Below, piece by piece: positions 17,034 to 26,036 of a stretch of DNA of 53,361 nucleotides (position 1 is the stretch's first letter; each line of letters opens with the position of its first letter). A program made the position numbers and the translations under genes. Source of the stretch: Planctomycetota bacterium (GTDB lineage Bacteria; Planctomycetota; UBA1135; GCA-002686595); the NCBI GenBank assembly GCA_021413885.1, contig JAIOPM010000035.1, forward strand, positions 1-53,361. Reading direction: 5' to 3'. Under the pieces are notes generated by a model that worked only from the letters and a program-made list of their open reading frames with translations, did not search any database and was not told the DNA's origin.

Positions 17034-17052
17034 CCACGGCGACTTGCACGGG

Positions 17053-17079
17053 CGCCGCCCCGACTCGGCGTTCGTTTTT
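17053..17079 (+). terminator. Rho-independent terminator
   Basis: A CGCCG/CGGCG stem with an 8-base loop, followed by TTCGTTTTT, 20 bases after the secreted-protein gene. It is one of the few hairpins here with a real T tract. Confidence 0.6.
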
Positions 17080-17174
17080 CGGTGCGTGGTTCGGTTGCGC
17101 GCGACGTTCGGGCCGCGGCGCGCTCGCTATGCTCTGCGAGCTCGCTCCGTCCCCATCGCACGCAGGATCGAACC

Positions 17175-18500
17175 ATGACGAACGCATCCGAGTCCGAAGG
17201 CCCGCTCTCGTCGTCCACGCGCCGTGGTTTCCTCGGCGCGGCCGCCGCGTTGACCGGCGTCGCCGCGATCACGAGTTGCAAGACGACGCGCGTGCACTCG
17301 CTCGGTCCGATTCCGCGCGGTCGACCGCGCGTGCCGCTCGCCGCCGACGAACCGATTCGCATGGGGATCATCGGGCCGGGCGGCATGGGCACCGGCCACC
17401 TCGAAGGCATCGTCGCGGCGGACAAGTCGCAACGCGAGCGCGTCAAGGTCGTAGCGGTGGCCGAAGTGTGCAAACCGCGGCTCGACCGCGCGACGAAGCG
17501 ACTGACGCTGGCCCAAGGCTTCGAGGTGGACGGCTATCGCGACTACCGCGAGCTCCTCGCGCGCAACGACCTCCACTGCGTGCTGATCGCGACGCCCGAG
17601 CATTGGCACGTGCCGATGGCGATCGACGCAATCGCCGCGGGCAAGGACGTGTACGTCGAGAAGCCGCTGTGCATGCACGTCGAGGATGCGCTCCACTTGA
17701 AGCGCGTCGTCGAAGCCAACGACTCGATCCTCCAAGTCGGCACGCAGTACATGACGTTCCAGCGCTACCGCGAAGCGCGCAAGTTGATCGCGGACGGCGT
17801 GATCGGACATCCGACGCTGTCGCAGACGAGCTATTGCCGCAATTCGACGGACGGAGAGTGGCTCTACGAAATCGAAAAGGGCGTCGAGCCCGGTCCGATG
17901 CTCGATTGGAAAGCGTGGTGCGGACCCGAAGGCGAACAGCCGTGGGACACCAACGTCTATCACCGTTGGCGTCGTTTCCGGAAATGGTCGACGGGCATCG
18001 TCGGCGATCTGCTGCCGCACTGGATGACGCCGATGATCTGGGCGGTCGACGCGGGTTGGCCGGTGCGCGTCACGGGAACCGGCGGTCACTACGTCTTCAA
18101 GGACATGGAGAACCACGACCAAGTGTTCCTCACTGCGCAGTTCGAGAAGGAGCACACGCTGGTCGTCGCGGGCTCGGTGTGCAACGACACCGGACTCGAG
18201 GTGTTGATCCGCGGGCACAAGGCGAATCTGCTGCTCGGCGGCAACAACTGCGTCGTGCAGCCGCAGCAAGAGTTCGTCAACGACGTCGACGCGCGCGAAG
18301 TGCAATGCCTCGAAGGCGGCGACAGCCAAGACAACTTGCGTCTCGACTTCTTCCGCTCGGTGCGCACGCGCCAACCGAACGCGAGCCCGATCGAGTGGGC
18401 GTGCAAGGCGATGGTGGTGATCGATCTCGCGACGCGCTCCCTGTGGGACGGCGCGGCGTGGGAGTTCGATCCGAAGACCGGCACCGCGCACAAGGCGTGA
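17175..18500 (+). CDS. Tat-exported Gfo/Idh/MocA oxidoreductase, lipoprotein-like
   Basis: A 441-residue NAD(P)-dependent sugar/inositol-type oxidoreductase. The Tat signal is STRRGFLGAAAAL (residues 14-26), with a lipobox-like ITSC (Cys35). The Rossmann loop is MGIIGPGGMGTGH (63-75), the catalytic Lys is in YVEKPL (Glu162-Lys163-Pro164), and a His in DLLPHWMTP fits the second catalytic position. Planctomycetes export many such proteins; proposed roles are oxidation or isomerisation of sugars outside the cytoplasm with tightly bound cofactor. It begins a four-gene operon, with TATGCT at 17128-17133 as a possible -10. Confidence 0.92.
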   Translation: MTNASESEGPLSSSTRRGFLGAAAALTGVAAITSCKTTRVHSLGPIPRGRPRVPLAADEPIRMGIIGPGGMGTGHLEGIVAADKSQRERVKVVAVAEVCKPRLDRATKRLTLAQGFEVDGYRDYRELLARNDLHCVLIATPEHWHVPMAIDAIAAGKDVYVEKPLCMHVEDALHLKRVVEANDSILQVGTQYMTFQRYREARKLIADGVIGHPTLSQTSYCRNSTDGEWLYEIEKGVEPGPMLDWKAWCGPEGEQPWDTNVYHRWRRFRKWSTGIVGDLLPHWMTPMIWAVDAGWPVRVTGTGGHYVFKDMENHDQVFLTAQFEKEHTLVVAGSVCNDTGLEVLIRGHKANLLLGGNNCVVQPQQEFVNDVDAREVQCLEGGDSQDNLRLDFFRSVRTRQPNASPIEWACKAMVVIDLATRSLWDGAAWEFDPKTGTAHKA

Positions 18501-19417
18501 TGCAGGTACTCGCGACCGAAGCGATGGCGACGCGCTTCGAGCTCGTCCTCGCCGCCAACGATGAAGCGGGGGGGGACGAAACTCGTTTGCGCGCGGCCGG
18601 CGAAGCGGCGTTGGCGATCGTCGAGGAGTGCGAGCGCGAGTGGTCGGCGTTCCGCGCCGACAGTTTTCTCGCCCACGTCAATCGCGAGGCGGCACGGCGC
18701 GCTGTTCCGTTGTCGGAGGATCAATTCGAGCTCTTCGCCGCGTGCGACGACGTCTGGCGCGCGAGCGACGGAGCGTTCGATCCGAGCGTCGCGCCGTTGC
18801 TCGGTGCGTTCGATCGGCGCGGCGGCGAACTCGACGTCGCTCGAGCGCGCGAACGCGTCGGCTGGAAGTCGGTCGAACTCGATCGCGAGCGCCGCACGCT
18901 CCGCTTCACCCGCGAAGGCGTCGCCCTCGACCTCGGGGCGATCGCGAAGGGGCATGCGCTCGAACTCGCGGCGATCGAGTTGCGCGCGGCCGGCGTCGCG
19001 AACGCGTTGCTGCACGGGGGGACGAGTTCGGTGCTCGCGCTCGGCGGGCCGCCGGACACCGACGCATGGCGCGTCGCGCTCGAAGGCGGCGACGGAGCCC
19101 CGGTCGTCGAGCTACGCGACGCGGCGCTCTCGGTGTCCGCGCAACACGGCCGCACGCTCGCCGACGGCTCGGGTCATGTGCTCGATCCTCGCGCGAAGAT
19201 TTCGACGCCGAACAAAGCGTTGGTCGCCGTCGTCCACCGCTCCGCGCGCCTCGCCGAAGCGTGGTCGACCGCCATCCTCGTCCAACGCGAACCGTCGGGC
19301 GCCGCTCGCGAGCTCGACGTCGCGATCGGTTCCGGGCCGCGTTTCGCGCGCGCGTGGCGTTTCACTCGCCCGCGCTCCAATTCCTCCTTCGCTCGCCCCT
19401 CAACGGTTCCCGCATGA
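18500..19417 (+). CDS. apbE: FAD:protein FMN transferase (ApbE family)
   Basis: A 305-residue ApbE-like protein, which attaches FMN covalently to Thr/Ser of target proteins outside the cytoplasmic membrane. Signatures are ATEAMATRFEL near the start, FDPSVAPLLGAFD, LDLGAIAKGHALE, GHVLDPRAK and AEAWSTAIL. Some positions differ from the usual family text: HGGTSSV replaces the common LGG-D/N-I, and AEAWSTA replaces DALSTA. No clear signal peptide is seen, which is odd for an exported enzyme. Its start overlaps the previous stop (TGATG) and its stop overlaps the next start. No flavinylation motif (SGAT type) was found in the operon. Confidence 0.88.
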   Translation: MQVLATEAMATRFELVLAANDEAGGDETRLRAAGEAALAIVEECEREWSAFRADSFLAHVNREAARRAVPLSEDQFELFAACDDVWRASDGAFDPSVAPLLGAFDRRGGELDVARARERVGWKSVELDRERRTLRFTREGVALDLGAIAKGHALELAAIELRAAGVANALLHGGTSSVLALGGPPDTDAWRVALEGGDGAPVVELRDAALSVSAQHGRTLADGSGHVLDPRAKISTPNKALVAVVHRSARLAEAWSTAILVQREPSGAARELDVAIGSGPRFARAWRFTRPRSNSSFARPSTVPA

Positions 19418-20655
19418 CTCCCGTCGACCGCAGAAATCTCCTCGTCCACGGCGCGAGCACCGCGGCGGCGTTCGCGCTCGCTCCGGAAATCCTGCGCGCG
19501 GCTTCGCTCGAACGCACGAACGCACCGATCGACGTCGCGGTGATCGGTTGCGGTCGTCAAGGCCGCGCGATCCTCGGCGAGCTCGCGAAGATCGAAGGCG
19601 TGCGCGTCGCGGGCGTCGTCGACGTGCTCGACTCGCGCTTGAAGTCCGGTCAACGGCGCGTCCAAGGCGCGGAAGGTTTTGCGAGCGCCAAGGAGCTGCT
19701 CGACAAACTGAAGAACGTCTCCGCCGTCTTCGTCGCGACGCCGTCGCACACGCACAAGGACGTCGCGCTCGAATGCCTCGACGCCGGCAAGGCCGTCTAC
19801 TGCGAAGCGCCGCTCGCGACGACGCTCGACGATGCACGAGTGCTCGCGCGCGCCGCGCGCAAGTCGGGCAAGCCGTTCGCGACCGGCATGTACGGACGTT
19901 CGAATCCGATCTACGGCCTCGCGCGTTCGTTCTTTCGCTCGGGCTCGATCCGCGATGTCGCGACGTTGCGCGCGCAGTACCACAAGAAGAATTCGTGGCG
20001 CACGCCGGGCTCGAATCCCGACGAGGAAGCGGCGTTGAACTGGGCGCTCGATCCGAAGCTCTCGCTCGGTCTCGTCGGCGAATTCGGCGCGCAGCAATTC
20101 GACGTCTTCCACTGGTTCCTCGGCGCGTACCCGACCGCGGTGCGCGGCTTCGGTTCTGTCCAGTTGCACAAGGACGGTCGCGTGGTGCCCGACACGGTCG
20201 TGTGCGAGCTCACGTTCCCCGACGATCGACGCCTGCTGTGGGAAGCGACGCTCGCGAACTCGTTCGAGTCGCAGTACGAACTCTTCTGCGGTTCGATGGG
20301 AGCGATCAAGCTCGCGTGGACCGCCGGTTGGTTGTTCAAGGAAGCCGACGCGCCGACGCAGGGCTGGGAGGTCTACGCGAACCGCCAACAGTTCCACGAC
20401 GAGCAAGGCATCACGCTGATCGCCGACGCGACCAAGCTCGCCGCGCAGAACAAGTTGAAGGAAGGCATCGGCTTGCCGAATCCGCCGCTCTACTACGCGC
20501 TCGCCGATTTCCTGAAAGCCGTCACGGAGAACGGAACCGTCGCGTGCAGCGCGGACGAAGGCATGCGCGCGGCCGCGGTCGCGATCCTCGCGAACCAAGC
20601 GATCCAACTCGGCGCGTCGGTCGCGATCGATCCCGCGGTGTTCAAGAGCGAATGA
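19414..20655 (+). CDS. Second Gfo/Idh/MocA protein, catalytic Lys and His replaced
   Basis: A 413-residue relative of the 17175 protein with a Tat-type start (DRRNLLVHGAS, twin Arg at 6-7) and Rossmann loop VIGCGRQGRA (residues 44-51). The usual E-K-P is YCEAPL (Glu131-Ala132-Pro133), so the conserved Lys is Ala. The usual G-S-H-Q-I-D is GAQQFD (225-230), so the conserved His is Gln. Both changes are in clean sequence with intact flanks. It may bind NAD and sugar without turning over, act as a partner of the first paralogue, or use different chemistry. ATGA overlaps join it to both neighbours. Confidence 0.9.
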   Translation: MTPVDRRNLLVHGASTAAAFALAPEILRAASLERTNAPIDVAVIGCGRQGRAILGELAKIEGVRVAGVVDVLDSRLKSGQRRVQGAEGFASAKELLDKLKNVSAVFVATPSHTHKDVALECLDAGKAVYCEAPLATTLDDARVLARAARKSGKPFATGMYGRSNPIYGLARSFFRSGSIRDVATLRAQYHKKNSWRTPGSNPDEEAALNWALDPKLSLGLVGEFGAQQFDVFHWFLGAYPTAVRGFGSVQLHKDGRVVPDTVVCELTFPDDRRLLWEATLANSFESQYELFCGSMGAIKLAWTAGWLFKEADAPTQGWEVYANRQQFHDEQGITLIADATKLAAQNKLKEGIGLPNPPLYYALADFLKAVTENGTVACSADEGMRAAAVAILANQAIQLGASVAIDPAVFKSE

Positions 20656-21410
20656 ACGCCGCCCTGCGCTTGCGCGATCTGCCGCTCGGTTTCCGCGTCG
20701 GCTTGACCGGCGTGCTCGGCGCGATCGTGCTCGGCCTCTGGGCTTCGCTCAGTCATCTCGAGGAGCACCATCGCAATCGCGACGGGCAACCGGGGGTGTC
20801 GGTCGACGATCTCGTCGGCGCGTACCACGGGCTCGACAATCCGGCGCCGTTGGTGGTCGCGCTCGAGCGCGGGCATCCCGAGACGCAGCCGGCGGCGAAT
20901 CGCCGACTGCTGCTCTCGTGGTTGAGGAGCGACAAGGTCGGCGAGAACTTCGACAACCCGGACCTCGGCGACTCGGCGCCGGCCGAGGTGCTCGCGCGTG
21001 ATTGCCTCGCGTGCCATGCGCGCAAAGCGACCAGCGGTGAAGGGATCGGGCAGAAGCTCCCGCTCGAGTACTGGGACGACGTCGAGAAGGTCGCGTTCTC
21101 GCGCAAGCTCGACGCGACGCCCGAAGCGATCCTGATCACGTCGACGCACACGCATGCGCTCTCGATGGCGGTGCTGTCCTGCGTCTTGATGTTCCTCGCG
21201 TGGTCGACGCGTTTCGCGCCGCGGTTGAAGAGCGGTCTCGCGCTGCTGCTCGGTCTCGGACTCGCGTGCGACTTCGCGGGTTGGTGGCTCGCGCGCGAGA
21301 GCGCCTCGTTCATCTGGCTGGTGATCGTCGGAGGAGGAGCCTGGGCGGTTGGAGCGCTGCTAGCCTGTCTCCTCGCCCTGGCGGAACTCTGGCTCCCGCG
21401 CCGAGGCTAG
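20652..21410 (+). CDS. Membrane-bound c-type cytochrome, hypothetical
   Basis: A 252-residue protein with one N-terminal membrane helix (about 15-33), a periplasmic domain of about 130 residues, and three more C-terminal helices (about 168-184, 195-212, 219-246). A single haem c motif CLACH is at residues 118-122. His166 and His168 in STHTHALS, just before the second helix, could serve as axial ligands. The family is not recognised. Its start overlaps the stop of the second Gfo/Idh gene, so it belongs to the operon and could carry electrons from the exported oxidoreductases into the respiratory chain. Confidence 0.8.
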   Translation: MNAALRLRDLPLGFRVGLTGVLGAIVLGLWASLSHLEEHHRNRDGQPGVSVDDLVGAYHGLDNPAPLVVALERGHPETQPAANRRLLLSWLRSDKVGENFDNPDLGDSAPAEVLARDCLACHARKATSGEGIGQKLPLEYWDDVEKVAFSRKLDATPEAILITSTHTHALSMAVLSCVLMFLAWSTRFAPRLKSGLALLLGLGLACDFAGWWLARESASFIWLVIVGGGAWAVGALLACLLALAELWLPRRG

Positions 21411-21485
21411 AGATTCTCGAACCGGATCGCACGAGCACGGCGTGATGGTGCAAGCTCGTTCCCACCCCCGAACGACGGAGACCCC

Positions 21486-22679
21486 ATGCTCGTCAGCCTG
21501 CTCCTAGCCGTTGTCGTCGACACCACTCTGTACGTCGACGCGACCGCCGTGCCTCCGGGCAACGGCAGCGCGGCTCAGCCGTTCACCGCGTTGCAGAGCG
21601 CGTTCGACGTGCTCGTCGGTCCGTTCGCGTCGAAGACGATCTGGGTCGCGCCGGGAAATTACGCGGGGCCGTTCGACTTGCACCAGGAGACGACCAGCCT
21701 GAAGAGCACTGCGGGTCCGGCGACCACGCGTCTCGACGGCAGTCTCGGAAACGCCGATCTGCTCTACGACTTCGAAGGTTTCTACCTGCACGGGACGTTC
21801 GCGACGTTCGTCAGTCCGGTCATCGTCCGTCGTTGCGTGTTCGACGGGACCGGGATCGGCGGCACCGGCTTCTTCTTCGACTCCGCGGCGCAGGTTTCGA
21901 ACTGCAGCTTCTTCGGTTGGGACACGGCGATCCAAGAGTTCGTCCTGAGCAGCGGCGGAGGAACGATCGAGAACGTCGTCGTCGGGCCGGGCGCGAGCCC
22001 CAGCTCGCAAGGGTTCGCGTTGCAGGGCGCGACGACCGTGCGCTACTGCTGCGCGAGTTCGTCCATCACCGGATTTCCTTTCGGCGCGATCGGGTGTTTC
22101 GTCGTCGGCGACGTCGGGTTCTGGAGTCCGAGCGCCGGTGATTTCCATCTCGCGCCGCTCTCGCCTTGCATCGAGAAGGGCGATCCGGCGCAGCTCGATC
22201 TCGACGGCTCACGCATCGACATCGGCGCGTTCGCGTACGACCCGACGTACGCCGCGACGCCGACGATCTACTGCACGCCGAAGACGAACTCGAAGGGTTG
22301 CGCGCCGAGCGTGAGCTCCACCGGAACCGCGAGCCTCTCCGGCCCCGACGATTTCGTGTTGACGACGACCTCGCTACTCAACAAGAAAAACGGCAGCTAC
22401 ATCTGGAGCTACGCGCCGAAGGCGACGCCGTTCGCGGGCGGAACGTTGTGCATCAAGTTGCCGCTCGTGCGCGGAACACAACTGAACACCGGCGGCAATC
22501 CAACGGGTCTCGATTGCAGCGGCTCACTCGTCTGGCCGTTCACTCAGAGCTACATGGCGCAGAAGCACGTCGTCGCCGGCTCGATCGTCTACGCGCAAGC
22601 GTGGGCCCGCGACAACGGCTTCGCCGCGCCGAACAATTCGCAGCTCTCGAACGCGATCGTCTTCCAAGTCGCGCCGTAG
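21486..22679 (+). CDS. Secreted beta-helix protein with C-terminal YCT domain
   Basis: A 397-residue protein with a short hydrophobic leader (MLVSLLLAVVV). Residues 15-255 look like a right-handed parallel beta-helix: LYVDATAVPPGNGSAAQPFT opens it in the style of DUF1565/pectate-lyase-like repeats, and SPCIEKGDPAQLDLDGSRID closes it. From residue 262 it carries the shared domain: IYCTPKTNSKGC, PFAGGTLCIKLP, LDCSG, WARDNGFAAP and a final V-A-P. No catalytic residues are recognised. Probably surface or extracellular, perhaps carbohydrate-binding. Confidence 0.82.
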   Translation: MLVSLLLAVVVDTTLYVDATAVPPGNGSAAQPFTALQSAFDVLVGPFASKTIWVAPGNYAGPFDLHQETTSLKSTAGPATTRLDGSLGNADLLYDFEGFYLHGTFATFVSPVIVRRCVFDGTGIGGTGFFFDSAAQVSNCSFFGWDTAIQEFVLSSGGGTIENVVVGPGASPSSQGFALQGATTVRYCCASSSITGFPFGAIGCFVVGDVGFWSPSAGDFHLAPLSPCIEKGDPAQLDLDGSRIDIGAFAYDPTYAATPTIYCTPKTNSKGCAPSVSSTGTASLSGPDDFVLTTTSLLNKKNGSYIWSYAPKATPFAGGTLCIKLPLVRGTQLNTGGNPTGLDCSGSLVWPFTQSYMAQKHVVAGSIVYAQAWARDNGFAAPNNSQLSNAIVFQVAP

Positions 22680-22783
22680 CGGTGGCCGCGCGCCGGAACG
22701 CGCGCGCGAGCACGGCGACGCCTTGCTCGCGTGCGCGAAATTCGTTCGCCTTGCGCCTCCGTGGGGACGTGGGACAATTCCCC

Positions 22784-23392
22784 ATGCGGAAGCGCGATTC
22801 CACGGCCCGCGAGCACGTGACCTCCTTTCCAACCGTCGGCGGCGCGGAGTCCGGCGGAGGCGACAAGTCGACGCTCGGCGCACGTTGCGAAGCTCTCGCG
22901 CCCGCGCTCTACGGTTGGGCCGTCCTGCGCATCCCGAGTTCGTTGCGCGCGCGGCTCGAGCCCGAGGACGTCGTCCAAGAAGTCTTCTGTCGCATCCTCG
23001 CGCGCGGCGACGAATTCGATCCCGCGCGCGGCGACTTCCGCGCGTGGGCGTTCGGCTTCGCGCGCCACGTCCTGCACGAAGGGCTGCGCAACTGCGCGCG
23101 CGACGAGCCGGGGCACGAACGTCTCGGCTTCACCGAGCTGTCGTTGGTGCCCGAGCACGCGACGACGCTGACGCGCCGCGTCGCGCGCGCGGAGATCCTC
23201 CGCAACTTCGCCGAGCGCGTCGGCGGACTCGAGAGCGAAGAGCGCAAGCTGCTCTTGCTGCGCGGACTCGAAGGGCTCGAACACGAAGCGGTCGCGCGCG
23301 AGTTGCGCATCAGCTCCGAAGCGTGCGCCAAGCGTTGGCAACGTCTGCGCGAACGCCTCGGCGGCGAGTTCGACGTGTTGCTCTCCGCGTGA
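22784..23392 (+). CDS. ECF-family RNA polymerase sigma factor
   Basis: A 202-residue sigma factor. Region 2 spans about residues 35-105 (RLEPEDVVQEVFCRIL, FRAWAFGFARHVLHEGLRN) and region 4 about 140-200 (ESEERKLLLLRGLEGLEH, VARELRISSEACAKRWQRL). The first 30 residues are a polar extension. The ATG at 22784 lies 5 bases after GACAAT, which resembles a -10, and no Shine-Dalgarno is seen. It is convergent with the kinase-SUMF1 gene, 16 bases away. Confidence 0.9.
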   Translation: MRKRDSTAREHVTSFPTVGGAESGGGDKSTLGARCEALAPALYGWAVLRIPSSLRARLEPEDVVQEVFCRILARGDEFDPARGDFRAWAFGFARHVLHEGLRNCARDEPGHERLGFTELSLVPEHATTLTRRVARAEILRNFAERVGGLESEERKLLLLRGLEGLEHEAVARELRISSEACAKRWQRLRERLGGEFDVLLSA

Positions 23393-23408
23393 GCACGCGG
23401 CGTCGTTC

Positions 23409-25913
23409 TCAGTTGCCGCCGGTTCGCAGCGCGCGCGCCGCCCGCGCGCCGACGTAGGAGATCGGCACGTCGATGTCGTTCCCGTCGCGGGCGCTGCTGC
23501 GCGCGCGCACCGCGTCGTTGGTGAAGTCGCCGCCGCGGAACGGGCGCATGCGTTCTTGGCCGAGCGCGCGTCCGTCGCCCTTGCGCGGCGGCACCGTCGC
23601 CCAATCCTCGAAGCCGTCGGAGCACCACTCCGCGACGTTGCCGATCGTGTCGTGGAGTCCGAAGGCGTTCGGCGCGAGGCTGCCGACCGGCGCGTGGATC
23701 GTGAAGCCGTCGTCGACGGCGTCCTCGTACGGCCAATTGCGTCCGCCGTCGTGCGTGCGCGCGAAACGATCGGCGATGTTCGCGGCGCCTTGCAACGACG
23801 CGACGTCGAGGCCGGTCGGCCACGGCGTCACTCTGCCGGCGCGCGACGCGTGTTCCCAACACGCTTCGGACGGGAGCTCGAGATCGAGCGCGTGCAGCAG
23901 ACGCACGCATTGCGACCAACTCACTTGCTCGACCGGGTAGCGGCCTTCGTCCTCGGCGCTGATCCCGTGGCTTCCGCCTCGATAGACGCTCGGATTCACG
24001 CTTGTCTGTCGCCGCCACTGCCCCTGCGTGAGTTCGTACTTGCCGATGAAGAAGGGCTCGAGCTCGACATCGATCACCGGCCCGTCCCAACGCCACGCGA
24101 GCGGATCGACGTGCGACGAGCCGGCGGGATGCGCGTCGTCCGGCGGACGCACGCCGACCTGCGTCGCGCCGCCGGGGACGAGCACGAGCACGACGCCGGT
24201 GTCGGGCCCGAGCTCGAGTCGTCCGGTCGCGGGATCGCGCCGAGGCGCGACGCCGCTCGCGAGGTGCGCGAACTCCTGCAGACGACTCCGCGGATCGGCG
24301 CCGAGCGGCACGAGGCCGATCTGCGGTTCGAGCGCGAGTCCGGCGAAGCGCGGATCCGCGGCGACTTCGCGCGCGGCGTTCGACCAGAGCTCGCGCGCGT
24401 CGTCGATCGAACGCCGCCGCACGTCGCGCGCGAAGGCGAGGCCGGCTTCGACGCGCGGACGCAACGCGACGATCGCGGCGTGCTTCGCGAGCAAATCCTC
24501 GAGTCCTTCCGCGAGCCACGCGTCGGTCGGACGCGCGGTGCCGGCGTCGAGTCGCGCGCGCGCGGCGGCGAGGACTTCGCCGTAGTCCGCTTGGCGCGCG
24601 TCCAAACGCTCGGCGCTGGCGAGCCACGCCTCGAACTCCGTCCGACGCGTGTCGAGCGCGGGCCAGAGCTCGTCGAAGCCGTCGATCAAACGGCGCACCT
24701 CGAGGCTGTCGGCCAATTGGCTGACATCGATGAACAACGCTTGCGATTCGCGCAACGCGCCGCGCGTGCGCAACCACATCGAGAGACTGACGCAGATCCC
24801 GATCACCAGCGCTAGCCAAAGCGCTCCGAGGCTGGTCGCGAGCTCCGGACGACGCTGGCACCAACGCCACAGCCGCAACGCGGCGCTCGGCGGGCGCGCG
24901 AGCAAAGGCTCGTGCTCCCTCGCGCGCCGCAAGTCCTCGGCGAAGTCGAGCGCGGTCGCGTAGCGATCCTCGGGCCGTTTCGCCAACGCCGTCGCGAGCA
25001 CGAGTGCGACGTCGCTCGACGCTTCGCGGCGCAGTTCGCTCGCGTCGGGCGCCGCGCGTTCGAGCACCGCGCGCGTCTCGGCTGCGCGCGTCGGTCCGTG
25101 GAACGGACGCGCGAGCGTCAGCGCTTCGAACAACGTGACGCCGAGGCTCCACACGTCGCTGCGTGCGTCGGCGCGTCCGCGCTCCTCCAACGCTTCGGGC
25201 GACATGTACGCCAACGTGCCGAGCGCTTGACCGGTCAGCGTCAGCTGCACGCCGGGCTCGTCCTCGAGCGCGATGCCGAAGTCGAGCAGCACCGGCGTGC
25301 CGTCCTGCGCGAGCATCACGTTGCCCGGCTTGACGTCGCGGTGCACCACGCCGGCTTCGTGCGCGACGTGCAGCGCGCGCGCGAGCGCTTCGCCTTCCGA
25401 CAGGATGCGAGCGACTTCGGTGCGCGGCCGCGAACCGTCGCGTTCCGCCGCGATGCGCGCGGCCAACGTCTCGCCTTCGACGTAGCGCAACGCGATCCAC
25501 GCGAGCGCTCCCTCGACACCCGCGTCGTAGACCGTGCAAAGGCTCGGGTGATCGAGCCGCGACGCGGTGCGCGCTTCGCGACGCAGACGCGGCGCGAGGT
25601 CGTCGGAGAGCGGCGAACGCGGGACGAGTTTGAGCGCGACGTTGCGTCCGAGGCGCTCGTCTTCGGCGAGCCAGACGCGCGCTTGGCCGCCGCGGCCGAG
25701 CTCGCGGACCAAGCGAAAACCGGCGACGTGAGTCGGCTGTTCGTCGGCGGGCGGCCGAGGCGCGTGGGCGCGGTGCCATTCGGCCGCGAGCTCCGCCTCC
25801 GCGCCCGGAAAGAGCGCCTGGTACGCCGCCAAGTCGCGCTCGCGACCGGTCCGACGCTCGTCGAGCCACAGGGCGAGGAACTCGAGGACCGCGTCGGAGG
25901 GGAGGGAACTCAC
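23409..25913 (-). CDS. Ser/Thr protein kinase fused to SUMF1 (FGE-sulfatase) domain
   Basis: An 834-residue protein. A short N-terminal region is followed by a Hanks-type kinase at about residues 65-335: glycine loop GRGGQA (73-78), VALK with Lys95, HRDVKPGN (191-198), DFG (211-213) and GTLAYMSPE. One membrane helix lies at 362-380, then a helical region. A SUMF1/formylglycine-generating-like domain covers about 570-834 (VPGGATQVG, FFIGKYELTQGQW, YPVEQVSWSQCVRLL, NAFGLHDTIGNVAEWCSDG, FRGGDFTN). The kinase faces the cytoplasm and the SUMF1 domain the periplasm, where it more likely senses a ligand than makes formylglycine. Convergent with the ECF gene. Confidence 0.92.
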   Translation of the reverse strand: MSSLPSDAVLEFLALWLDERRTGRERDLAAYQALFPGAEAELAAEWHRAHAPRPPADEQPTHVAGFRLVRELGRGGQARVWLAEDERLGRNVALKLVPRSPLSDDLAPRLRREARTASRLDHPSLCTVYDAGVEGALAWIALRYVEGETLAARIAAERDGSRPRTEVARILSEGEALARALHVAHEAGVVHRDVKPGNVMLAQDGTPVLLDFGIALEDEPGVQLTLTGQALGTLAYMSPEALEERGRADARSDVWSLGVTLFEALTLARPFHGPTRAAETRAVLERAAPDASELRREASSDVALVLATALAKRPEDRYATALDFAEDLRRAREHEPLLARPPSAALRLWRWCQRRPELATSLGALWLALVIGICVSLSMWLRTRGALRESQALFIDVSQLADSLEVRRLIDGFDELWPALDTRRTEFEAWLASAERLDARQADYGEVLAAARARLDAGTARPTDAWLAEGLEDLLAKHAAIVALRPRVEAGLAFARDVRRRSIDDARELWSNAAREVAADPRFAGLALEPQIGLVPLGADPRSRLQEFAHLASGVAPRRDPATGRLELGPDTGVVLVLVPGGATQVGVRPPDDAHPAGSSHVDPLAWRWDGPVIDVELEPFFIGKYELTQGQWRRQTSVNPSVYRGGSHGISAEDEGRYPVEQVSWSQCVRLLHALDLELPSEACWEHASRAGRVTPWPTGLDVASLQGAANIADRFARTHDGGRNWPYEDAVDDGFTIHAPVGSLAPNAFGLHDTIGNVAEWCSDGFEDWATVPPRKGDGRALGQERMRPFRGGDFTNDAVRARSSARDGNDIDVPISYVGARAARALRTGGN

Positions 25914-26036
25914 GGCGTGCGCCGAATTGTGCCCGATTTCCGGTCAAGGCGCGGCGGGGAGCGCCAAGCCCCTCTGCCGCGACGCGCCGAGCGCCGCGCC
26001 CTCCTCCAACTCCACCCCGCAACCTCGAGCCCTCCC

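Noticed and set aside
22909..26022. A 1037-codon frame parallel to the kinase-SUMF1 gene
   Set aside because: Same-strand out-of-frame shadow; the kinase frame carries all conserved motifs.
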